A DNA stretch of 64,000 bases, taken from assembly GCA_032251435.1 (NCBI GenBank), contig JAVVEH010000009.1, positions 42,344 through 106,343 on the forward strand. The letters run 5' to 3'. The notes below the pieces were generated by a model. The model did not search any database, was not told the origin of the DNA, and saw only the letters and a list, made by a program, of their open reading frames with translations. Made by a program: the position numbers and the translations under genes. Each line of letters opens with the position of its first letter. The stretch's first letter is position 1. This DNA is from JAVVEH01 sp032251435. GTDB lineage: Bacteria; Verrucomicrobiota; Lentisphaeria; Oligosphaerales; MVZH01. Shown piece by piece: positions 8,756-17,156 of this stretch.

Positions 8756-10150
8756 ATGAAAGACACTGTTTTAAGAGTATTACTCGCCGCGGGCGCCTTG
8801 CTCGTCAGCGGGTGCGCGACGAACCGTGAGGCTCTCCGCGCCTTCAACGCCAGCTTTGAACAGGGACGGTATGAGGCCGCGGATGACGTGGCCGGGCATC
8901 GGATCAACAAAAAGAATCCGCATAAGGCATTGTTATGGAATCTTCAAGGCGGGACAACGCGGCTCCTGCTGGGGGACTTCGCTGGAAGCGTGACCTTGTA
9001 TGATCAGGCGGAAGCGGCCTTTAAATTTTATGATTTGGATTCCACAGCGGAAAACGCCGTTCAGTTGGGCGCCGCGCTGGCGTTGAATGATTCTTTCGCA
9101 CCGTATCAAGGGGAAGAGTATGACCGGATCATGGTCAACAGCTACAAAGGACTGTGTTTCGCGGCGCTGGGAGATTACGAAAACGCCCGGGTTGAATTTA
9201 ACCGGGCTCTGCAAAGACAAGAGGAGGCGAAACACCATTTCGCCAGGCAAATCAAGAAGACGAAAACGGAGTTGGCCAAACAGGACAGCCTGGCGAATCG
9301 TCAGGCGGTCGATGGAACCGGGGCGCCTTTTTCAGTGACTGACACATTGGAAAGTGATTCATTTAAGGACGCCATGCGTGAAACCTATTCCAATCTTGAC
9401 ACGTTTCAGGCCTATCCGGATTTTATCAATCCATTCGCGACCTATCTGGCGGGCTTGTTTTTTCTGTTGGAAGGGGACACGGGCAAAGCCAGTGGCATTC
9501 TGAAGGAATCTTTCGGAATGGATCCGGATCATCCCGTTGTCCGCGCGGATTTCGCTGACGCGGAGGCCGGCCGCGCTCCCAAGGGGCAATGCTGGGTGAT
9601 TTTTGAAAACGGGTTATGTGTCGAACGGGTTGAATTTCGTCTGGATATACCCATATTCCTGGTGACCCGGGAGCTGAAAATGGTTAACGTCGCCTTTCCT
9701 GTGCTTTCAACCCGGGGGCGGGCGGTTGACTCCCTGAGCATATCAACCGCCACTGAGACGGCGCGGACGATAGCCATTTGCGATATGGATCGGGTGATCC
9801 GCACGGAATTTAAAAAAGATTTAACCATGATCATTGGCAGGGAAGTCGCGCGTCAAGCGGCGAAGACGTACCTGCAGTACATGGTTCAGCGCGAATATGG
9901 TGATCTGGGCGGGATTATTATGGCGGTGTTTCAGACCTTTAGCACCGCCGCTGACACCCGGAGTTGGACGGCCCTGCCGAGCGATATCCAGGTGGCCCGT
10001 TTTCCCATCTCTCCGGATCGACGCTTGACTGTTTCCGATGGTGGACGGTTGAGTATACCTGTCCAGCTGCCGGCGTGTGATAACGCGATCGTCCATGTGC
10101 GTCTTCCCCAAGTCGGGGTTCCCGCCGCCGTTTCAATTATTAAGTTTTAA
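8756..10150 (+). CDS. COG3014-type TPR lipoprotein
   Basis: Exported lipoprotein: a 19-residue signal peptide ends in LLVSGC, with C20 as the lipidated residue. Residues 25-260 are helical with TPR-like repeats (for example ALGDYENARVEFNRALQRQ, and a later GLFFLLEGDTGKASGILKES). A C-terminal domain (~290-464) is rich in beta residues. The layout and sequence resemble COG3014, an uncharacterised family often encoded beside LpoB-type lipoproteins, exactly as here (16-bp gap to lpoB). Its role is not known; by context it may help the LpoB-like protein in outer-membrane-linked control of peptidoglycan synthesis. The start lacks a strong ribosome site but gives a complete signal peptide. Confidence 0.75.
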   Translation: MKDTVLRVLLAAGALLVSGCATNREALRAFNASFEQGRYEAADDVAGHRINKKNPHKALLWNLQGGTTRLLLGDFAGSVTLYDQAEAAFKFYDLDSTAENAVQLGAALALNDSFAPYQGEEYDRIMVNSYKGLCFAALGDYENARVEFNRALQRQEEAKHHFARQIKKTKTELAKQDSLANRQAVDGTGAPFSVTDTLESDSFKDAMRETYSNLDTFQAYPDFINPFATYLAGLFFLLEGDTGKASGILKESFGMDPDHPVVRADFADAEAGRAPKGQCWVIFENGLCVERVEFRLDIPIFLVTRELKMVNVAFPVLSTRGRAVDSLSISTATETARTIAICDMDRVIRTEFKKDLTMIIGREVARQAAKTYLQYMVQREYGDLGGIIMAVFQTFSTAADTRSWTALPSDIQVARFPISPDRRLTVSDGGRLSIPVQLPACDNAIVHVRLPQVGVPAAVSIIKF

Positions 10151-10166
10151 ACAAAGAGGTGTGAAA

Positions 10167-10781
10167 ATGAGACAAAACCGCCTGTTCGCAACGTGTTCAA
10201 CACTGGCTGTTTTATTGCTTTCCGGGTGCGCCCATGTGCCGGAAAATATCGATCTTCAAAATGATCGCGGACATGCGGTCATGGGACTGGATTACCGCGA
10301 TTTCGACCTGGCGGCCAGTCAGATGGTTCAATCCGCGCTCGCCTCAGGCACGCTTAAGAAACCTGATGGCGGCCGGTATGTGATGGCGACGGGCAAAGTT
10401 GTCAACGACACCATGCAACGGATTGACACGGATCAGTTGATGGCCAAAATTGAGGAGGAGTTGATGAACAGCGGGCAAGTGGTCATGACATCCGCTATCG
10501 GCGCCGGCGACGCGACAGATGACATGGTTTATGAGGCCCGGGAACTGCGGAAATCGGACGAGTTTGACGCGGGCACACTGGCCCCGAAAGGGCGGCTTGT
10601 CGCTCCGGATCTCAGTGTCTCCGGCAAAATCATTCAGCGGGATGTCTTTTATGACAAGCGCACCAGGCAGGTTGAATACTATTTTCAGTTGCGGATAACC
10701 AATCTGCGGACGGGTCTGCGGTTCTGGCAGAAAGAGACCTTGATCGGCAAGCGGGGAAGCAATAAATCCGTGTCTTGGTAA
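10167..10781 (+). CDS. lpoB: LpoB-like penicillin-binding-protein activator lipoprotein
   Basis: Outer-membrane lipoprotein resembling LpoB, which in Enterobacteria reaches through the periplasm to stimulate PBP1b. Signal peptide with lipobox LLSGC (C21). The family core starts with GLDYRDFDLAASQMVQSALA (about residues 37-56), continues with a conserved mixed alpha/beta domain and ends near RFWQKETLIGKRG. I start at ATG 10167, which has AGAGG seven bases upstream; the frame extends 30 codons further without signal. It directly follows the COG3014 lipoprotein. Partnership with a class A PBP is inferred; no such PBP is in the window. Confidence 0.8.
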   Translation: MRQNRLFATCSTLAVLLLSGCAHVPENIDLQNDRGHAVMGLDYRDFDLAASQMVQSALASGTLKKPDGGRYVMATGKVVNDTMQRIDTDQLMAKIEEELMNSGQVVMTSAIGAGDATDDMVYEARELRKSDEFDAGTLAPKGRLVAPDLSVSGKIIQRDVFYDKRTRQVEYYFQLRITNLRTGLRFWQKETLIGKRGSNKSVSW

Positions 10782-10839
10782 GGCCGGTCGTGACACCCAC
10801 GCGCCCGCGGGCCGCTGTCGAAAACGGGGCACATGGCTC

Positions 10840-12156
10840 TTACTCCCGGGTGGCCGCCGTTTCTCCCGCTTTTGTCAAGGCGATTTTGGTTAGAATCGGG
10901 CCGGCGATTTCGAAGACGATGCAGGTCGCGGTGACGGTGGTGATGAGCGCCGCGCTGATGGCCAAAGGGTTGTAGAGGAACAGAGCGGCCGCGGGATGGG
11001 CGGCCGCGTAGCTGGTGACGGCGGCGGCCACGTCCGTCCGGGCCGCCAATTCCTCAAACTCTTTAATAATCATCAACGACAAGCCGATCGCCACCCCCGC
11101 CTGGGAAAGGATCCCCATCCCCACGTACTTTTTCACACTGGGATGAACTTTGCCAATCGCCGCGCCAAGCCGCGCCCCTCCCATCAAACCCACGGTGCGG
11201 CCAATGATATACACAATGCCGACAAAGCCCAGTTTCGGCAAATCGGCGATTTTCAAGTGAGCCCCGGCCAATGAGAAGAAAAGCAGGAAAATAAGCGGCA
11301 TAATTTCTTCCAGCGGCGCGCTGACTTGCTTGACAAGGCTGTTCCGGCGGGTGTTGACGAGAATAAATCCGATAACCATGTTGGTGAGAATCAAGGATAA
11401 ATGCCAATGAATAGACAAGCCAATACCGATAAAGACAGCGCCAAATGTGGCGATGAGCATGTCACGGGGCGACTTCAGGAGCGTGATGATCAGGGTGAAA
11501 AGAACACCTAAGACGGCGCCGATGACTAGGCTCATGACGATTTCGAGCAAGGGACCGCGCATGGCCATGAGCAGGCTTTCCCCGCCCGTGGTCACCCCGA
11601 TATCCTGAAGTAACAGCCGTTTCGCCAACGCGGCCGAGAAGCCGAAAATTAAGATGGCCAACCCGTCGTCAAAACCGACAACCGCGTACAGCGCTTTGGT
11701 TAAGGGCCCCCGCGCCCGGCATTCCTGAATGACCGCTACGGTTCCGGCCGGGGCGCTGGCCGGGGCGAGAGCGCCGAACAGCAAGGCCAGCGGCAAACTG
11801 TGAGTCAGAAGGTAAACAGCGACGGTCACGAGAATAAACGCCCCGAAGGATTCGGCGAAAATAACGGAGATGACTCCTCCGCCCAGGTTTCGCAGCTCTT
11901 TTAGGCTCAATTCGCTGCCAATGGCGAAGGCGACAAACCCCAAAGCCAGATCCGCCAGGAAGGAAAAGTGGGTTTGTGTCGCTTCCGACACCCAGTCTAA
12001 ACCGGACGGGCCTAAGGCGACACCAAGCAGCATGAAACCGATCAACGAGGGTAATTTCGCCCGTTGGGCCAGTTTCCCGCAATAGTGGCCGATGATGAGG
12101 ATGACCCCAAGCAACAAAAAGGGTTCAGAGGCGAATAATGATTGAAGCGCCGCCAT
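10840..12156 (-). CDS. CPA2-family cation:proton antiporter
   Basis: Integral membrane Na+(K+)/H+ exchanger of the CPA2 (Kef/NapA-like) group. The 438-residue protein has about 12-13 hydrophobic segments; the conserved early region PSLIGFMLLGVALGPSGL and the segment VVGFDDGLAILIFG, with paired acidic residues in the transport core, are visible. There is no C-terminal RCK/TrkA-N domain, so nucleotide gating as in KefC is absent. A good ribosome site (GAGGAG) precedes the ATG. It lies 11 bases after a gene for a PTS-EIIA-like protein, which probably regulates it. Whether the ion is Na+ or K+ cannot be told; Na+ would fit the decarboxylase pump in the same genome. Confidence 0.85.
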   Translation of the reverse strand: MAALQSLFASEPFLLLGVILIIGHYCGKLAQRAKLPSLIGFMLLGVALGPSGLDWVSEATQTHFSFLADLALGFVAFAIGSELSLKELRNLGGGVISVIFAESFGAFILVTVAVYLLTHSLPLALLFGALAPASAPAGTVAVIQECRARGPLTKALYAVVGFDDGLAILIFGFSAALAKRLLLQDIGVTTGGESLLMAMRGPLLEIVMSLVIGAVLGVLFTLIITLLKSPRDMLIATFGAVFIGIGLSIHWHLSLILTNMVIGFILVNTRRNSLVKQVSAPLEEIMPLIFLLFFSLAGAHLKIADLPKLGFVGIVYIIGRTVGLMGGARLGAAIGKVHPSVKKYVGMGILSQAGVAIGLSLMIIKEFEELAARTDVAAAVTSYAAAHPAAALFLYNPLAISAALITTVTATCIVFEIAGPILTKIALTKAGETAATRE

Positions 12157-12167
12157 TTTTTCGCTCC

Positions 12168-12980
12168 TCAGTAAAGATTGCCGGAGCAGAAGAAAAGGTC
12201 TTGAACAATCAGAAGAGCGTCATCCCGGTCAGCGATGCCGCCCGTCGCCTGATCCACTTGCCGGATAACTTCATTGGTCATTTTTTTGGGGACGACCGCG
12301 GTGATGATTTTTAACTCATCATTGCTTCGCGATGTCCAAAAACTGGAAAACAGGGGCATGTGTTTCAGAAAAGAGGTGGATTTCAGCGCGTCGGTGACCA
12401 TGGCCTGACACCCTGGCACGGCGGAAAAGATCGGCAGAAGCTCGTAAAGAAGATCCTCATTGGTGAGACTAATCTGAAAAAGGCTGGCGGGCCAATTCTC
12501 TTTGGCGGTCACCGTGCCGCCGCTTGTCGCCGCCATGATGTGACGATACAAGCCTGTCGGGTCAACGGCGCTGACCAGTTTATCCACCGCGTGCTTGCCG
12601 ACTAACACCTGGGACAGTTGTGACAAAAGCACCACATGTGATTCAGACATTTCCGCCGGAGCGATGATAAAGGCCAGCAAGCGGACAGGACGGTCATCGG
12701 CGGAGCGGAACTCCAAGGGTTCTTTTAACGTGACCATGCCGACAACGAAGCTTGTCACTTTCGATAAGCGGCAATGGGGTAGAGCCACGCCGTCACCGAC
12801 ACCCGTGGAGCCCGCTTTTTCCCGTTCGCGCAACGCCGAAAGGAGTTCCTCCTCGCTCACAGCCGCCAAGTCCGGACAGCGCTTGGCTATCCGGGCGATC
12901 GCCGCCAAAGCCGCGTCCTTGGATTCAAAGACTTGTCCGGTTTCAATACATTCCGGTTTGAGAGAGTCGCGTAATTGCAT
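12168..12980 (-). CDS. PTS EIIA-like / PII-like two-domain regulator
   Basis: Cytoplasmic two-domain protein. Residues 1-150 match the fructose-type EIIA (PtsN-like) fold, with the phosphorylatable histidine H69 in ALPHCR. Residues ~165-270 look like a PII-like ferredoxin-fold domain (ELKIITAVVPKKM, then a TGGIADRDDALLIVQ stretch). I start at ATG 12980, preceded by GGAGGTG six bases away; the frame extends 20 codons further upstream without similarity. It is the first gene of an operon with a CPA2 antiporter 11 bases downstream, so it probably adjusts ion exchange to phosphotransfer or nucleotide state. The EIIA call is firm; the PII-like call is weaker. Confidence 0.75.
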   Translation of the reverse strand: MQLRDSLKPECIETGQVFESKDAALAAIARIAKRCPDLAAVSEEELLSALREREKAGSTGVGDGVALPHCRLSKVTSFVVGMVTLKEPLEFRSADDRPVRLLAFIIAPAEMSESHVVLLSQLSQVLVGKHAVDKLVSAVDPTGLYRHIMAATSGGTVTAKENWPASLFQISLTNEDLLYELLPIFSAVPGCQAMVTDALKSTSFLKHMPLFSSFWTSRSNDELKIITAVVPKKMTNEVIRQVDQATGGIADRDDALLIVQDLFFCSGNLY

Positions 12981-13165
12981 AAGACACCTCCAGATTTGGT
13001 CCCGACATTTATTCTGACAAAACAAGACAATAAACGACAAAAAAAATATTTCAAATCAAAAAAACAAAAAAAAGAATAAAATGTCATATTTTGACTTGTT
13101 TGACTTTTCATCTGTCTGGACTCATGAGTTTATTCCCGGGGCGAGACGGTGGTGCCATCCTGTCG

Positions 13166-13216
13166 ATCGATTTTTGGGATTCATCCGCCGCCGTCGATCG
13201 CGGCGGCAAAATCGAT
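13166..13216. repeat. Nested stem-loop
   Basis: Outer arms ATCGATTTT/AAAATCGAT (9 bp, perfect) enclose inner arms GCCGCCG/CGGCGGC (7 bp, perfect) with loop TCGATCG. On the right side the two stems are directly adjacent; the left side has a 12-base bulge. It is far too stable to be chance spacing, but no T tract follows, so it is not an obvious terminator. Confidence 0.6.
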
Positions 13217-13310
13217 TGAAGCGACTAAGGCCGGGGATGCTGAGCGCGCTGCGGACGGTACTGTCAAAAATAGTATGAAAGAAATGAAGAAAGAGAAAAG
13301 CGAAGAATCT

Positions 13311-13520
13311 GACAGAAAAATTAGAGACAGAAAAATGGGGTGATAAAATGCCGATTAAGAGAAAGAAAAGATCTTTCCAGGTTCACGCAACGCGAGTTTT
13401 CAGCAACAGATGGCGCACCTAATGCAGGCAACAAGGGTTGAGTCCGCACAGTGGATAAATATTTCACGGAAGACCGTAAGCTTTAAAACTCGTCATTTTT
13501 CTGTCCCCAATTTTTCTGTC
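13311..13520. mobile_element. MITE-like element bounded by 27-bp inverted repeats
   Basis: The left end (13311-13337) and the reverse complement of the right end (13494-13520) match at 25 of 27 positions. Each end holds two direct copies of GACAGAAAAAT. The ~155-bp interior has no intact transposase; one 24-codon frame begins after the left end. Similar GACAGAAAAA-type ends are, from memory, seen around IS200-like/REP-associated transposase genes in related phyla, so this may be a deletion derivative or a non-autonomous relative. No target duplication was identified. Confidence 0.55.
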
Positions 13521-13679
13521 TAAAAACAGGGAGAGCGAGTCCTGCGCGGCAACGAGCTCTAAATTAGATAATTAGGAATAATTTCTGTAGAAAATTTTGA
13601 CACAACCCCGCGGACGGGAACGCGCGATGGGGATGAAGGACAGAAGTCCCCTTGAAGAGGGCAGGGCATGACGCCCGGG

Positions 13680-14723
13680 TCAAGGTTGAGGGGAAACGGG
13701 CACGTTGGACTGGAAATACTCGATGTCCGCGTTTTTCTTCAACTCCGCGAGATAGGCGAGCATCGCTTGGGCGCGCTGCCGCCTTTCCAGGGTGGCGGAC
13801 AGCTTTTCTCTCACGTCGTCAAAAGGCTTCAGCCCCCCTTTATCGCGGGCGGTGACCTCAATGAGATGGTACCCAAAGCGGGTTTCAACAATGTCGCCGA
13901 GTTCGCCGGTTTTCTGACCGAAGGCGGCGTCATCAAATTCCTTGACCATTTTTCCCCGGGCAAAGGGCTTAAGCGCTCCGCCAAGAGCTTTTGACGGACA
14001 ATCTGAGTATGTTTGAGCCAAGATGGCGAAATCTTCTCCGGCGATCAGGCGGTTTCGGAGACCTTCCATTTTTTCGCGTAGCCCGCGCTTGTTCTCATCG
14101 GTCATTTCCGGGCCGAATTTCAGCAAAATGTGTCTGGCCGAAACCGTCTCCGGAACCGTGAATAGTTTCGGGTTTTCCTCATAGAATGTTTTCAGCTCCT
14201 CATCTGTCGGCTCGAATTTTTCCCCGAACTTGGTTTGGAGAAGCATGGGAATCATAAGATCCTCCTTAATCTTTTCCCGCATCGCTGACAGTGTCAGGCC
14301 TTTTTTCCCCAGGGCCTCTTCCAGAGTCAGGCCATCGGGCAAGGATCTTTCGCAGGCGCTGAGGACCTTGTCCACCTCGCTTTCAGGAACCACCACCCCG
14401 GCTTTCAGGGCTTCTTGTTTCAATAACACATGTTTAATAAACTCCGACACGATGGCGGGGGCCAGACTTTGGCACATAATCTTCAGTTGCTGATCATCCG
14501 CTTTGGCGTATTTAGGCATTTTTCTCTTCAGCGCCTGTATCGCCATCGCTTCGGTCAACACCTCATCATTCACCCGGACCAGACACACGGGCTGCCCGGT
14601 TGATTCAATCCCGGTGTCTTCCTGGCTCCGCGCGGAAGGCGTTGAAAACGTCACCGTCAGGCATCCAAAGAAAAAAAATCGCCAAACACCCATAATAATC
14701 CGTCTATTAAATGGCCATGTCAT
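13680..14723 (-). CDS. Parvulin-type peptidyl-prolyl isomerase, exported
   Basis: Periplasmic folding factor of the SurA/PrsA/PpiD kind. A basic N-terminus and hydrophobic run (VWRFFFFGCLTVTF) ending near SARSQ form the signal peptide. Residues ~40-180 are a helical SurA-N-like chaperone region. A parvulin domain follows at ~185-285, from VSARHILLKFG to RFGYHLIEV, with the usual GGALKPFARGKMV segment. Only one parvulin domain is present, against two in SurA. I chose ATG 14723 with GGGA upstream; ATG 14693 would also leave a signal peptide. It stands alone between a non-coding stretch and divergent hisA. Confidence 0.88.
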   Translation of the reverse strand: MTWPFNRRIIMGVWRFFFFGCLTVTFSTPSARSQEDTGIESTGQPVCLVRVNDEVLTEAMAIQALKRKMPKYAKADDQQLKIMCQSLAPAIVSEFIKHVLLKQEALKAGVVVPESEVDKVLSACERSLPDGLTLEEALGKKGLTLSAMREKIKEDLMIPMLLQTKFGEKFEPTDEELKTFYEENPKLFTVPETVSARHILLKFGPEMTDENKRGLREKMEGLRNRLIAGEDFAILAQTYSDCPSKALGGALKPFARGKMVKEFDDAAFGQKTGELGDIVETRFGYHLIEVTARDKGGLKPFDDVREKLSATLERRQRAQAMLAYLAELKKNADIEYFQSNVPVSPQP

Positions 14724-14839
14724 GTTGTCCCGATTCTTAATCCTCAATCACACATTTCGACACGGGACACACTGGCTGGTTGCAAAAGAGAGGCTATCTT
14801 CCCGGTTTATTCCTCAAGACCATACGACTGGAGTTTTTT

Positions 14840-15622
14840 ATGCGCTTTCGCCCATGTATTGATCTGCACGACGGTGTTGTCAAGCAGATTGTCGGGGGCA
14901 GCTTATCCAACCAGAGCGGCGGGCGGGTTGTGACCAATTACATCGCCGATAAGCCTCCCGCCTATTTCGCCTCTCTTTATCGGGAAAACGGGTTGACCGG
15001 CGGGCATGTCATCATGCTGGGCGCCGGCAATGAGACCGCCGCCCGGGAGGCTTTATCGACGTATCCGGGAGGCCTTCAAGTGGGAGGAGGCGTCACGCTG
15101 GAAAACGCGGCTGATTGGCTGGCCGCGGGGGCCGCCAAAGTGATCATCACATCGGCCGTGTTTAAAGACGGCCGGATATACTGGGATGTTTTGGATCGGT
15201 TGACAGGCGCCATTGGCGCCGACCGCCTGGTGCTTGATTTGAGCTGCCGGCCGCGGGATGGCGCCTATTATGTGGTCACCGACCGGTGGCGGACGTTCAC
15301 TGACTTTCAGCTGCATCGGAGGCATTTCGAACAGTTGGAGCCATTTTGTTCCGAATTTCTCATCCACGCGGTGGATGTGGAAGGTAAACAACAAGGAATG
15401 GATGAGACGCTTATCGCCTCGCTTAAAGACTGGACCCGGCGCCCCGTGACGTACGCCGGGGGCATCCGGAACATGGCGGATCTGCTGCGAATTGAGAGTT
15501 TGGGGGAGGGGGAAATTGACGCCACAGTCGGCAGTTCGCTCGATATTTTCGGAGGCGCGGGCATGACTTTCGCTGAAGCGGTCCTTTTCGATAAAAGCCG
15601 CCGTGGCGGGATCACCCGATAG
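14840..15622 (+). CDS. hisA: HisA, eukaryotic-type ProFAR isomerase
   Basis: Fourth step of histidine synthesis: Amadori isomerisation of ProFAR to PRFAR, (beta/alpha)8 barrel. The sequence follows the fungal HIS6-like branch, not the usual bacterial HisA: it begins RFRPCIDLHDGVVKQIVGG and keeps LQVGGGVT, RLVLDLSCR, FLIHAVDVEG, VTYAGGIR and GSSLDIFGG. I start at ATG 14840, where the family begins; the frame upstream has 20 unrelated codons. Length is 260 residues, as in yeast. No other his genes are adjacent. It converges on truA, and the two coding ends overlap by 11 bases. Function is near certain; the phylogenetic reading rests on motif memory. Confidence 0.9.
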   Translation: MRFRPCIDLHDGVVKQIVGGSLSNQSGGRVVTNYIADKPPAYFASLYRENGLTGGHVIMLGAGNETAAREALSTYPGGLQVGGGVTLENAADWLAAGAAKVIITSAVFKDGRIYWDVLDRLTGAIGADRLVLDLSCRPRDGAYYVVTDRWRTFTDFQLHRRHFEQLEPFCSEFLIHAVDVEGKQQGMDETLIASLKDWTRRPVTYAGGIRNMADLLRIESLGEGEIDATVGSSLDIFGGAGMTFAEAVLFDKSRRGGITR

Positions 15623-16493
15623 CCGCGTCGCCCGGAGCGCTATTATCTCCCCGCTCCCAGGGGGGCAGGCGCGGAATATAGTCTTTCCATTCATCGTCCC
15701 GGAAAAAGACTTTTCCTAAAAAGAGTCCCGCGGCGGGGGCGGTCTGGACTGTTTGATCCCGTTCGCGGGCGGCGAGCAACGCGTCTGTTTTCCGCTCCCG
15801 CCAATCGGGATCCCGACCGACAGTCCACATCAGGTAGCCGACGATGCTCCGCACCATCTTGTACAAAAATGACGTGCCCACCACGTTAAAGAACAAGGTG
15901 TCTTCCGCCTCAATGACATCCAATTTGTGGATTGTTTTCACCGGGTTTACCAGCTCTTCCCGTGTTGTCACCGCCAGTGATGTGAAGTCGTGAGTCCCGA
16001 TCAACCGCGCGGCCGCCGCGCGTATCGCGTCGCGGTTCACGGCGAAGGGACAATGCCAGACGTAGCGCGTTTCAAAGGGGAAGACCGCGGGGCCGGTGGA
16101 AACCGTGTACGTGTAGCCCTTCCCGCGGGCGCTGTGGCGGGCGTGAAAACCCTCCGCGCCCCGGGTCAAGCTCTTAAGATAAATGGTGTCTGGCAGCCAG
16201 CGCCGCAGACGGGCTTCCAATTCCTCCGCGGAAAAGCGCCCGGGCTCAGGATCCGCGAAGCTGAAATGCTGGTCCAGCGCATGCACCCCGGCATCTGTCC
16301 GGCTCGTCCCCGCCAGTGTCACGTTCTCAGTGTTGTACATCAGCCGCAAGCGCCGGAGGATTTCTCCTTGCACGGTCGCCACGTTTGGCTGAACCTGCCA
16401 GCCATGGAACCGGGTTCCGTCATAAGCGACGTTGCCATGCCAGATGACAGGTGAGTCCCCACCGGGAGGAGGCGGAGTGGGCTTGGTTAACAT
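15612..16493 (-). CDS. truA: tRNA pseudouridine(38-40) synthase TruA
   Basis: Modifies uridines 38-40 in the tRNA anticodon arm. The catalytic motif AGTSRTDAGVHAL has the nucleophile D67. Other family segments are YDGTRFHGWQ at 24-33, RYVWHCPF, HDFTSLAV, FLYKMVRSIVGYLMWTVG. I start at ATG 16493 with AGGA six bases upstream; the longer frame (to 16628) would run through the ferredoxin terminator and carries no similarity. The product is 293 residues, slightly longer than usual because of a Pro/Gly-rich N-terminus. Confidence 0.94.
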   Translation of the reverse strand: MLTKPTPPPPGGDSPVIWHGNVAYDGTRFHGWQVQPNVATVQGEILRRLRLMYNTENVTLAGTSRTDAGVHALDQHFSFADPEPGRFSAEELEARLRRWLPDTIYLKSLTRGAEGFHARHSARGKGYTYTVSTGPAVFPFETRYVWHCPFAVNRDAIRAAAARLIGTHDFTSLAVTTREELVNPVKTIHKLDVIEAEDTLFFNVVGTSFLYKMVRSIVGYLMWTVGRDPDWRERKTDALLAARERDQTVQTAPAAGLFLGKVFFRDDEWKDYIPRLPPWERGDNSAPGDAAIG

Positions 16494-16512
16494 CTGTGTC
16501 CTATCTGTAACG

Positions 16513-16546
16513 AAAAAACCCGCCTCCGACGGAGCGGAAACGGGCT
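16513..16546 (-). terminator. Rho-independent terminator of the ferredoxin gene
   Basis: On the minus strand, a GC-rich hairpin (CCGCTCCG/CGGAGGCGG with a one-base bulge) is followed by TTTTTT. It lies ~110 bases after the ferredoxin stop and just before truA, isolating the two genes. Confidence 0.85.
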
Positions 16547-16656
16547 GAAAAATAAGCGCCATCCGGTGCGGCGGCGCCAAAAAATCCATGCCAGACATAT
16601 GTTCCGAGTTAAGACTTAAAGAGCCCAAACACGCGGCTGGTCATGGGGCCGGCGGC

Positions 16657-16827
16657 TCAGTCCATGGAAATGGCTTCAACCGGGCACTCGTCAACGCACT
16701 GTCCGCAGTCGATGCAGGCGTCGGAAACGACGGCCTTGCCATCAACCATTTCAATCGCGTCCACGGGACAGCAGTCAACGCAGGCGGAACAACCGGTACA
16801 TGTGTCTTTGTCTACTTTAGCTGGCAT
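16657..16827 (-). CDS. 2[4Fe-4S] ferredoxin
   Basis: Small cytoplasmic electron carrier of the clostridial type, 56 residues. Two complete cluster motifs: C10-x2-C13-x2-C16-x3-C20-P and C38-x2-C41-x2-C44-x3-C48-P, with the two halves clearly duplicated (CPVDAIEM and CPVEAISM). AGGAG lies nine bases before the ATG. The gene has its own consensus promoter and its own terminator, so it is a single-gene unit, suggesting high, independent expression. Likely partners are oxidoreductases of fermentation; the siroheme sulfite reductase in this window is another possible client. Confidence 0.96.
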   Translation of the reverse strand: MPAKVDKDTCTGCSACVDCCPVDAIEMVDGKAVVSDACIDCGQCVDECPVEAISMD

Positions 16828-16923
16828 TTAACGTACTCCTGTTTTTATTTTTATTCCACACGATATCCTCATGTGGGGTCGATACCTTCGTGAGTCATAA
16901 CCGACAAACCGCATGGGGTGGTT

Positions 16924-16952
16924 ATTATAATAAAAGCATAGGCGGTTTGCAA
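16924..16952 (-). promoter_or_regulatory. Sigma-70 promoter of the ferredoxin gene
   Basis: Minus-strand TTGCAA, exactly 17 bases, TATAAT; about 97 bases before the ferredoxin start codon. Confidence 0.8.
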
Positions 16953-17109
16953 GTATACACATGGCTTTTTCGTGTTTTTTTGATGATCCCATGCCCGCGC
17001 CGGGTTAAGCGACTTTTCAATAAGACAAACCGGGGGAAAAAGCGATAAAAAAAGGGCTGTTGAAAGAGTCACGCTCAATTTCAACGAGTTGTGAAAAAAA
17101 GCAAAAAAA

Positions 17110-17156
17110 ACACTATATTCGGTGGTTGAAAGTTCTAATTACACTGTATATTGTGT
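17110..17156 (+). promoter_or_regulatory. Tandem NrdR boxes upstream of nrdD
   Basis: Two 16-bp sites, ACACTATATTCGGTGG (17110) and ACACTGTATATTGTGT (17141), start 31 bases apart, about three helix turns. The second is nearly the palindromic NrdR consensus (acaCwaTATaTwGtgt); the first keeps only the left half well. Pairs with this spacing are typical of NrdR control of ribonucleotide reductase genes. A TTGAAA lies between them, so bound NrdR would cover the promoter. Confidence 0.75.

Larger units (their letters stand above)
12981..13679. other. Long non-coding stretch with structured repeats
   Basis: About 700 bases without a convincing gene. Just upstream of the EIIA gene lies an A/T-rich tract, probably its promoter zone. 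Then follow a large nested stem-loop, a ~210-bp element bounded by inverted copies of a 27-bp repeat, and ~160 bases in which I see nothing. Short open frames on the plus strand here have no recognisable sequence or ribosome site. Confidence 0.6.
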
